In this document: piece after piece, positions 8,625-13,536 of the stretch
Position numbering within the stretch: the first letter of the stretch is position 1
Layout of the letters: every line of letters begins with the position of its first letter
DNA from: Candidatus Fermentibacteraceae bacterium
GTDB lineage: Bacteria; Fermentibacterota; Fermentibacteria; Fermentibacterales; JCC-6
Reading direction: 5' to 3'
Assembly: GCA_021162285.1 (NCBI GenBank)
Contig: JAGGYZ010000224.1
Location: 1 to 16,009 of the forward strand
DNA: 16,009 nt
Position numbers and translations under genes: made by a program
Notes under the pieces: model-generated
The model's database searches: none
What the model was told of the DNA's origin: nothing
The model's input: the letters and a program-made list of their open reading frames with translations, nothing else

Positions 8625-8668
8625 GCAGGTTACTACAGGTAAACACCTGTACCCCTACCTGTGGTAAC
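8625..8668. promoter_or_regulatory. Cluster of ACAGGT/ACCTGT repeats in a divergent intergenic region
   Basis: Four hexamers lie in a row: GCAGGT (8625-8630), ACAGGT (8635-8640), ACCTGT (8645-8650) and ACCTGT (8657-8662). Their starts are 10, 10 and 12 bases apart. The outer pair extends to GTTACTACAGGT (8629-8640) against ACCTGTGGTAAC (8657-8668), an 11-of-12 inverted repeat. It sits between the divergent YgiQ-type and PUR-domain genes. The layout fits a regulator binding on one face of the helix, or an RNA hairpin in the leader of the plus-strand gene. Confidence 0.5.
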
Positions 8669-8726
8669 GGAACACAACACAGAACGGGCAGTATGCAACG
8701 CCTGTTCACAGCAGAAAGGAAATGAA

Positions 8727-9173
8727 ATGTCTGAAGAGAGAGCAACACTTTACACCGCAAGGGTGTCTTCGGGAAAAAACACCTTTTTCATCGACGGGAA
8801 GCAGGCGAAGAACGGCCACTACTACATTTCTATCACCGATTCCAGAAAACAGGAAGACGGCACTTTTCTGCAGAAAAAAGTTATCGTCTTTGATGAATCA
8901 ATCAAAAGTTTCCGTGAAAAGGTCACCGAAGTATGTGAAATGCTGGAAAAGCTTTACGAGAGCAGAAGAGATGAGGAAATCACCGAAGCAAGAAAAACCA
9001 ATCCCAGAGCATTTATGAAGTGGGAACCCGAGGAAGAAACCAAACTTGAAAAGCAGTTCAAAAAGGGAATCGATATGGAAGCTCTCAGCAAGGCATTCGG
9101 CAGAAGCGCCGGTGCTCTTCTCGCCCGGCTCGAGCGAATGGGTCTTGTTCAGCCGGAGGTTGCCGGAGCGTAG
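8727..9173 (+). CDS. PUR-domain (DUF3276-like) nucleic-acid-binding protein with C-terminal HTH/SANT-like domain
   Basis: Residues about 6-76 of this 148-aa protein resemble the PUR-alpha-like DUF3276 fold, which binds single-stranded DNA or RNA and is known from Bacteroidota and from spirochaetes (BpuR in Borrelia). The pattern is LYTARVSSGKNTFFIDGKQ, then YYISITDSRK, then KVIVFDESIKSF. Residues about 98-141 form a separate helical unit, KWEPEEETKLEKQFKKGID with a GRSAGALLARLERMGL end. That end resembles the SANT/HTH-like tails that read 'gRspgAI.sRL.klGL' in other proteins. The ATG at 8727 has AAAGGA about seven bases upstream. A likely terminator hairpin follows. The role as nucleic-acid binder is inferred from the folds. 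Confidence 0.75.
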   Translation: MSEERATLYTARVSSGKNTFFIDGKQAKNGHYYISITDSRKQEDGTFLQKKVIVFDESIKSFREKVTEVCEMLEKLYESRRDEEITEARKTNPRAFMKWEPEEETKLEKQFKKGIDMEALSKAFGRSAGALLARLERMGLVQPEVAGA

Positions 9174-9194
9174 TTTCAGTAAATCATATAATCA

Positions 9195-9226
9195 GCAGTG
9201 CCGCAACCTTCATGCTGTGGTGCTGC
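9195..9226 (+). terminator. Hairpin after the PUR-domain gene, possible terminator
   Basis: An 11-bp stem pairs 9195-9205 with 9216-9226 around a 10-base loop. It needs three G-U pairs, which form only in plus-strand RNA, so it fits the end of the plus-strand gene 21 bases upstream. Only a short GCTTT follows instead of a strong T run, so termination is uncertain. Confidence 0.4.
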
Positions 9227-9307
9227 GCTTTACCCATACCGAGGGTGCATCCGCCGATATAAAATGCAATACATTCTGTTTGCAAAATTCAAAACTGCGC
9301 TGTAAGC

Positions 9308-10393
9308 TTACCGATTCAGCACAACGGGCGAGTATTTCACAAGCATCTCCGTATTTGCCAAATACAGGTCGTTCCCTGAAAACTGTGCTGTTGAAGAGAA
9401 CCAGTCGGTTTCAACAGCAAAACCTTCTTTTCTGACACCGGACGCATCGTAAATATCAAACCCTTTACAGGGTATATCGCCAGCAGGTAGTTCGGCGTAT
9501 CTGTTGTTCAACCAGTTCTGTTTTGTAGGGCAAAGCAGAACAACGATATCACCGCCTTCATTGAACACACAATCGTTGATTCGTAATTCCCACCCACGGC
9601 TTGTAGATCTGTTTCCTGGAAGTGACGGGGTTCTAGTGAAAGATGATACCAAAACTCCTGTTCTATAGTCATAAACCTGGAAGTAATTGTAGTAAACCGA
9701 AGACAATAGAAGCATATCACCGAAGATATCACACTTCAGATTAACATTTCCGTATTGTGGCCAACCAACCATACCATCGGTTTCAGGCGGGTTCCAATTA
9801 CCAAACCTGTTAATTATGTTCCCTTGATAATCAAATACAGTAACAATGCTGCCTTCGACAGCACTGACAGCACATATAAGACTGTCATCAGAAACACTGA
9901 CATCAAACGGCCAGGCAATGGATACGGATCTCTGATAACTGCCGCTGTCAATGTTGAAAAGATCAACCCTTCCCAGATTCATATTGCACACAGCAACAAT
10001 ACCCTCCGCAGCGTCAATCCCGCCAATAGCTGACAAACAACCGGGACCTTCACCAGGTTGACCTGAGGACCACAGAAACTCGCCGTCCAGGGAGTAAGCA
10101 TGAAGCTTGTTCTGCACATAGTCTGCAACAACGATTACAGAATCCGAGATAGTAAATGTTCCAATTGATGAATAGGTTGGGTTGATTTCAATGTCATCAT
10201 CGTAAATAACAGTGTCAGACGGAACATAGTATGGACCTTCCTGGGAATTCCCGCTACCAATACCCTCCTCAAGCCATTGTTCCCAGGCAAGGAGTTCCTC
10301 GTAATTCCCCTGATCCGCAGGGGATTTGGCACAACCGGAAACAACAGAAAACGCACACAAACATGTAAAGACCTTATAACCTGAAAAATGCAT
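9308..10393 (-). CDS. Lipoprotein with six-bladed beta-propeller-like domain
   Basis: This is the last gene of the peptide/maturase operon. The 361-aa product starts with a signal peptide and a lipobox VSGC (C21), so it is probably a lipoprotein outside the inner membrane. The mature part shows propeller-like repeats such as SDSVIVVADYVQNKLHAYSL and GEFLWSSGQPGEGPG, close in style to six-bladed beta-propeller (BF3164-like) lipoproteins of Bacteroidota. I chose the ATG at 10393 because it precedes the signal peptide and has GGGAAGAG upstream. The gene overlaps the preceding lipoprotein gene by 20 bases. Its function is unknown; binding a peptide or another surface partner is a guess from context. 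Confidence 0.72.
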   Translation of the reverse strand: MHFSGYKVFTCLCAFSVVSGCAKSPADQGNYEELLAWEQWLEEGIGSGNSQEGPYYVPSDTVIYDDDIEINPTYSSIGTFTISDSVIVVADYVQNKLHAYSLDGEFLWSSGQPGEGPGCLSAIGGIDAAEGIVAVCNMNLGRVDLFNIDSGSYQRSVSIAWPFDVSVSDDSLICAVSAVEGSIVTVFDYQGNIINRFGNWNPPETDGMVGWPQYGNVNLKCDIFGDMLLLSSVYYNYFQVYDYRTGVLVSSFTRTPSLPGNRSTSRGWELRINDCVFNEGGDIVVLLCPTKQNWLNNRYAELPAGDIPCKGFDIYDASGVRKEGFAVETDWFSSTAQFSGNDLYLANTEMLVKYSPVVLNR

Positions 10394-11555
10394 ATTCTCT
10401 CTTCCCTTCAGACGATGGATACTCTCCATTCTCGTCTGGTTCCGGAACAATGAACCAGTCTGTAACAAAAAAGCCTTCTCCTACCGCTAGTTTTTTCCAG
10501 CCAGTCATGGTATTAAGAACATATACCTTTGATGTACCATTGCAGATGTCGGTATCTATCAATTCCGCACGGCCTTCTCGATCCAGACTAATTCCCGTTC
10601 TAAGAGTGTAAAGATGGCCGTTTTCCATAACCGGACTGATTGATAACAAACGCGTGTGTATCTCTTCAAAATATGGCGGAGCAAGGGGCAAAACAGGCCC
10701 GTCGTGGTCGCCACTACCAAGAAACAGGTTTCGAACCAGCCTGCCATCGAAGGTGATTTCGATGAAGAGCTCTGGTGCCACTGTATAGAAGCAGAGGGAA
10801 CTGTCTGTTACAAATATGCCCTGCAAAAGCCCTTCGTAAGCAAAGGTAACACCGCCGGTGGTAATCCTGTCATTGTTGAAATCAACGGTAAACAGTGCAA
10901 CCTGTTCTAGTACTGAATCTACAACCTCGATGTCATAAACTCTGTTTGTTTCCTTGTTGTAGTTTTCCTTGAACGCAAAGTAAGCCAGCATGTTTCCGTT
11001 TGAAACAAAAACCAGAGGTGCAAAAAAAGGATTCATGAATTCAGCGTTCAGATCACAGGCCAGCTGCATGGACTGATCGTATGGAATGGTATCAACAACT
11101 GACCCGTCATTCATGTTAAACAGATAGAGTCCGTCCAAAAAACTTGCAATTATCAGTGAATCCCGATAGGCATGCATTGATCCGATATACGGAAACTGTT
11201 GGTCGGGAGGGTATCTGATAAATGTGCTCCACAGAGTATCCAGTGTCGAAATATCAACGGCGACAATTCCGGTTTCACCAGTGACAAAATAATCAGGTGA
11301 CGGAGGTCTATCTGATTCTTCAGGAATGTTGACAGGCAGGAATGCCACACCGTGACCGATAAGCGGGCTGATATTCGACCTTGAACCGTCTGCATGCCTT
11401 GAAACAGAATCTGTGTACAAAGTGTCTGTAAAAATAACTGGAAGGGATTGAGTTCGGGTAACCGGAACAAAACCGGATTCCGCCATATCCTCTTTGCTAC
11501 ATCCGAACACAAATAGCAGGAGAGCAGTTGATACAAGGATCTTTCTACTTCTCAT
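10374..11555 (-). CDS. Lipoprotein with PQQ-like beta-propeller features
   Basis: The 393-aa product begins with a short basic stretch, a hydrophobic segment and the lipobox VFGC (C19), followed by Ser, so it is a predicted lipoprotein. Segments such as GETGIVAVDISTLDTLW and DGLYLFNMNDGSVVDTI resemble the 'vyALdaxtGxxlW' strands of PQQ-like or WD-like propellers. The ATG overlaps the end of the maturase frame by 11 bases, with GAGAGGG upstream. The stop overlaps the next lipoprotein gene by 20 bases. The three genes are therefore almost certainly one transcript with coupled translation. The two lipoproteins look like distant relatives at most. No enzymatic motif is visible. Confidence 0.72.
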   Translation of the reverse strand: MRSRKILVSTALLLFVFGCSKEDMAESGFVPVTRTQSLPVIFTDTLYTDSVSRHADGSRSNISPLIGHGVAFLPVNIPEESDRPPSPDYFVTGETGIVAVDISTLDTLWSTFIRYPPDQQFPYIGSMHAYRDSLIIASFLDGLYLFNMNDGSVVDTIPYDQSMQLACDLNAEFMNPFFAPLVFVSNGNMLAYFAFKENYNKETNRVYDIEVVDSVLEQVALFTVDFNNDRITTGGVTFAYEGLLQGIFVTDSSLCFYTVAPELFIEITFDGRLVRNLFLGSGDHDGPVLPLAPPYFEEIHTRLLSISPVMENGHLYTLRTGISLDREGRAELIDTDICNGTSKVYVLNTMTGWKKLAVGEGFFVTDWFIVPEPDENGEYPSSEGKREYAFFRL

Positions 11556-12138
11556 TATTTCCCTCTCTATTTGCTTTTTCCTGCATGTACAACTTGTAAA
11601 TGATTTTTCTGTAAGTTCTGGCTTTTAATTTACTGCATTCCTCCGTGCTCGCATAAGACCTGAGATCACCACACAGATCATATGTTTTCCCGAAACAACC
11701 ACCGGCGCAGAAATACCAGAAATCGCATCCTCCTGCCACACAGTCATTGGCTCTATTTCTATCGGCAACCCTCAACCTTTTCAGAACCGAATCATCCCTC
11801 CAGACCTCTCTGAAATTTATGCCGTTCAGTACCGTCCCCTTAAAAATATCCTTTTGGAGTGCTCTGCAAGGATATATAGCCCCATCAGGACCTATCATGC
11901 ACTCGTTTCTGGCAACCCCACACCCGTTTATCATACTTATAGTACCAATTTCCGAGTAATCTATGTATTTGCTAGTATTGTTGCCAATTGTGTTTGTGAG
12001 CATCTTTTCCTGAAACAGCTCCCATTGCGCAAATGAATACAGTGATCTGTCTTCTGCGTAGGTTGTCTCCTGTGGAATCGGCTTGATCTGCCTTAAATAC
12101 CTGTACTTGTCTGACAGGATTTCTGAAAAATCCTTCAA
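11545..12138 (-). CDS. SPASM-domain half of a frameshifted radical SAM peptide maturase
   Basis: This frame carries the C-terminal part of the enzyme encoded just upstream. The cysteine pattern is that of a SPASM/twitch domain, which binds auxiliary iron-sulfur clusters in peptide-modifying radical SAM enzymes: NGCGVARNEC, MIGPDGAIYPC, then CVAGGCDFWYFCAGGC and a final CSKL. The frame would begin at a TTG at 12138, without a good ribosome site, in the middle of the expected protein. It therefore continues the N-terminal frame after a one-base slip near 12126-12133 and is not a separate gene. Its stop overlaps the lipoprotein start by 11 bases. The base composition looks more AT-rich than in the neighbouring operons. 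Confidence 0.75.
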   Translation of the reverse strand: MKDFSEILSDKYRYLRQIKPIPQETTYAEDRSLYSFAQWELFQEKMLTNTIGNNTSKYIDYSEIGTISMINGCGVARNECMIGPDGAIYPCRALQKDIFKGTVLNGINFREVWRDDSVLKRLRVADRNRANDCVAGGCDFWYFCAGGCFGKTYDLCGDLRSYASTEECSKLKARTYRKIIYKLYMQEKANREGNNEK

Positions 12139-12931
12139 TGTTGTGTTTTGTCAATACAAAGTTTATGCTGAAATACTTCTCCGCTTCATTCAGTCTGTCG
12201 AGAAATTTTGTTGTCTTCTCAAATGCTCCCGATCCTCTATTCTTGTTGTTTTCCTCGCTTTGTGCAGAATCCAGACTAACTGTGATATTCACATCGCGCA
12301 GCACTTCAACATCCGGAATGTCAACTGTTCCATTTGTAATAACAGCCACTTTCAGACCAATTTGCAGCGCTTTCTCCATAATTGTGGCCATGTCCGCTCT
12401 CAGAAATGGTTCCCCTCCAGAAAAGCAAACTTCCCTAACTCCATTAGCAAATAAATCACGGAGAATTTCCATCCAGTCGTTTTGAGATAGCTCAACAGCG
12501 GTACTCGTTGTTCTTGCTTCATAGTTCATGCAGTAGACACACCTCAGGTTGCACTTGTCCGTAATGTGTATGGTAACCAGTTTGGGTGGAGAAAGTAATT
12601 CTACTTCTGGTAATGACTCCTCTTCAGGTAACGGGTCTTTTCTTTCAGACACTGATTTTTCAAGTTTGCCATCACGGTACAGTATGCCCGATTCAACCAG
12701 CGCCTGTATTACTGATTTACAATTTGTTTTGCTTACGGAATAATCGTCGTTCATTCTTCTTACAATCCCTGATTCAGACATAGGCATATTAAGAATTTCT
12801 ATCATTTCAGATGTTGCATGATCGCACTTGATTATAGACAATGATTCGGGAAAATAGTAAATTTTGCTGTCTTTGTACGGAATACAGTAGTGTTTGCCTG
12901 ATAGCAGAATGTGTTCTTCCATTCTCTCCAT
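11972..12931 (-). CDS. Radical SAM peptide maturase, N-terminal half with PqqD-like domain (frameshifted)
   Basis: Residues about 4-90 look like a PqqD-like RiPP recognition element, the winged-helix unit that holds a precursor's leader. They include YYFPESLSIIKCDHATSEMI and IVRRMNDDY. The radical SAM core follows, with C127-x3-C131-x2-C134 in ITDKCNLRCVYCMNYE and SGGEPFLRADM near 171. Homologous coding runs to about residue 267 (NFVLTKHNIEGF). The next 50 or so residues, down to 11972, are out of frame and meaningless. Joining to the other frame near 12130 gives a normal-looking protein of about 461 aa. The start may be the ATG at 12931 or the one at 12922. The enzyme lies 72 bases after the Cys-rich peptide gene, its likely substrate. 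The break may be a real mutation or a base-calling error. Confidence 0.8.
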   Translation of the reverse strand: MERMEEHILLSGKHYCIPYKDSKIYYFPESLSIIKCDHATSEMIEILNMPMSESGIVRRMNDDYSVSKTNCKSVIQALVESGILYRDGKLEKSVSERKDPLPEEESLPEVELLSPPKLVTIHITDKCNLRCVYCMNYEARTTSTAVELSQNDWMEILRDLFANGVREVCFSGGEPFLRADMATIMEKALQIGLKVAVITNGTVDIPDVEVLRDVNITVSLDSAQSEENNKNRGSGAFEKTTKFLDRLNEAEKYFSINFVLTKHNIEGFFRNPVRQVQVFKADQADSTGDNLRRRQITVFICAMGAVSGKDAHKHNWQQY

Positions 12932-12993
12932 CTTTTCTCATACCTGCACAGCTCCACTGTCTGGCAGCAGAACCATGCCGTCATACTACAACG

Positions 12994-13021
12994 GATTATC
13001 CGCTTACTGATTATCGCTTAC
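12994..13021. repeat. Short tandem repeat over the peptide stop codon
   Basis: GATTATCCGCTTAC (12994-13007) and GATTATCGCTTAC (13009-13021) are near-identical copies that differ by one C. The stop codon of the Cys-rich peptide (13004-13006) falls in the first copy. This looks like an old slippage duplication. Confidence 0.6.
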
Positions 13022-13207
13022 GAAACCACACTCGAGCGTAAGATCAACAATATCAGTACACACTAATGGTCCGCCCCAATCCGGTGAACATGAGCTTCCC
13101 GCACAAGAAGGGCAGTATTTGCCTCCCAGCTCGTTGCATACTCCCTGGTTCATATTGCATCCAGCCTGAGATACACTCTGAACCAGGTTGATCACTGTAA
13201 ACTGCAT
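13004..13207 (-). CDS. Cys-rich small peptide, candidate RiPP precursor
   Basis: This 67-aa peptide has no recognised family. It has a short N-terminal stretch without Cys (MQFTVINLVQSVSQAG), which could serve as leader. Seven cysteines follow at 17, 24, 32, 35, 40, 50 and 60, among Gly, Ser, Asn and Asp residues. There is no hydrophobic signal peptide. The start at 13207 is well supported: AAAGGAAGG at 13215-13223 sits seven bases upstream, and a promoter lies about 65 bases before the start. A PqqD/radical SAM/SPASM enzyme follows on the same strand. That suggests Cys-directed thioether chemistry, as in sactipeptides or ranthipeptides. The modification is inference; an unmodified metal-binding or disulfide peptide is possible. 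An upstream in-frame start at 13273 would span the palindrome and is unlikely. Confidence 0.7.
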   Translation of the reverse strand: MQFTVINLVQSVSQAGCNMNQGVCNELGGKYCPSCAGSSCSPDWGGPLVCTDIVDLTLECGFVSDNQ

Positions 13208-13214
13208 AACAATA

Positions 13215-13223
13215 CCTTCCTTT
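13215..13223 (-). promoter_or_regulatory. Strong ribosome binding site of the Cys-rich peptide
   Basis: AAAGGAAGG on the minus strand lies seven bases before the ATG at 13207. It is the best Shine-Dalgarno in this operon, as expected for a highly made precursor, and it fixes the start. Confidence 0.75.
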
Positions 13224-13253
13224 GATTGCGAACGAATAACCAGACACCTGCTA

Positions 13254-13270
13254 CTGTATTGAGCATACAG
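13254..13270. promoter_or_regulatory. Perfect 6-bp inverted repeat at the expected transcription start of the peptide operon
   Basis: CTGTAT-tgagc-ATACAG is a perfect dyad placed one base downstream of the proposed -10 element. A repressor bound here would block the promoter; alternatively it is a hairpin at the 5' end of the mRNA. Confidence 0.5.
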
Positions 13271-13271
13271 C

Positions 13272-13298
13272 AATATATTTACCCCCCCCCCGCGTCAA
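13272..13298 (-). promoter_or_regulatory. Promoter of the Cys-rich peptide operon with G10 spacer
   Basis: On the minus strand TTGACG (13293-13298) is a good -35 element and TATATT (13272-13277) a good -10 element. The spacer between them is 15 bases, two short of the optimum, and ten of them are G. The leader before the peptide ATG would be about 58 bases. Confidence 0.6.
13282..13291 (-). repeat. Homopolymeric G10 tract (C10 on the plus strand) inside the promoter
   Basis: Ten identical bases in a row form by far the longest G/C homopolymer in the window. Tracts of this length slip during replication and are also hard to sequence. Each base gained or lost changes the spacing of the promoter elements. 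Confidence 0.9.
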
Positions 13299-13408
13299 TA
13301 CCCCAATGATACTGCATTAAATACCGTGATTCGTCCTGCTTCATATGTGTTTTGCACACGTTGAAGGGATATCCTATTTGTGTTTTCATGTGTCAGCAGC
13401 CCTGTGAT

Positions 13409-13437
13409 TTGACAAATGTGCATATTCCAGATACATT
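13409..13437 (+). promoter_or_regulatory. Sigma70-like promoter for the cbiM operon
   Basis: TTGACA (13409-13414) is a perfect -35 consensus. It is followed after 17 bases by TACATT (13432-13437), a fair -10 element. Transcription would start near 13444, giving a leader of about 93 bases before cbiM. Confidence 0.65.
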
Positions 13438-13449
13438 CGCACTGTTGAA

Positions 13450-13479
13450 GGTACAGGGTCCGTTTGGTGAATCTGTACC
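13450..13479 (+). other. Leader hairpin upstream of cbiM
   Basis: GGTACAG (13450-13456) pairs perfectly with CTGTACC (13473-13479) around a 16-base loop, a few bases after the expected transcription start. A weaker stem (GGTGTT with AACACT) can form further downstream. Whether this is a metal-responsive RNA, an operator or a 5' stabiliser cannot be told. It does not look like a cobalamin riboswitch. Confidence 0.45.
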
Positions 13480-13536
13480 GCAAAGGTGTTCTGGCTGTTT
13501 TTATAGTAAAACACTCCATCGAAAGAGTACGGAACT

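Larger units (their letters stand above)
13208..13536. other. Divergent intergenic region between peptide operon and cobalt importer
   Basis: This 329-base stretch has no convincing gene. It holds the minus-strand promoter with a G10 spacer, a palindrome at its start site, the plus-strand cbiM promoter and a leader hairpin. A 74-codon minus-strand frame at 13295-13519 crosses both promoters and is not supported. A weak dyad (TTCA, TGTG / CACA, TGAA) at about 13340-13366 may be an operator. Confidence 0.6.

Noticed and set aside
8606..8636. Promoter TTGAAA with TACTAC for the PUR-domain gene
   Set aside because: The -10 matches only three of six bases and the spacer is 19, so it is not better than chance.
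9227..9307. Terminator for the lipoprotein operon on the minus strand
   Set aside because: Only 4-bp stems were found and no T run follows.
12131..12138. The SPASM frame as an independent gene starting at TTG 12138
   Set aside because: It has no ribosome site and would start in the middle of the radical SAM fold. The two frames together give one normal enzyme.
13295..13519. A 74-codon minus-strand frame between the peptide gene and cbiM
   Set aside because: It has no Shine-Dalgarno and no family resemblance, and it runs through the cbiM promoter and leader hairpin.
13300..13536. Cobalamin riboswitch before cbiM
   Set aside because: The conserved B12-box style sequence was not found, and the leader after the proposed promoter is only about 93 bases.
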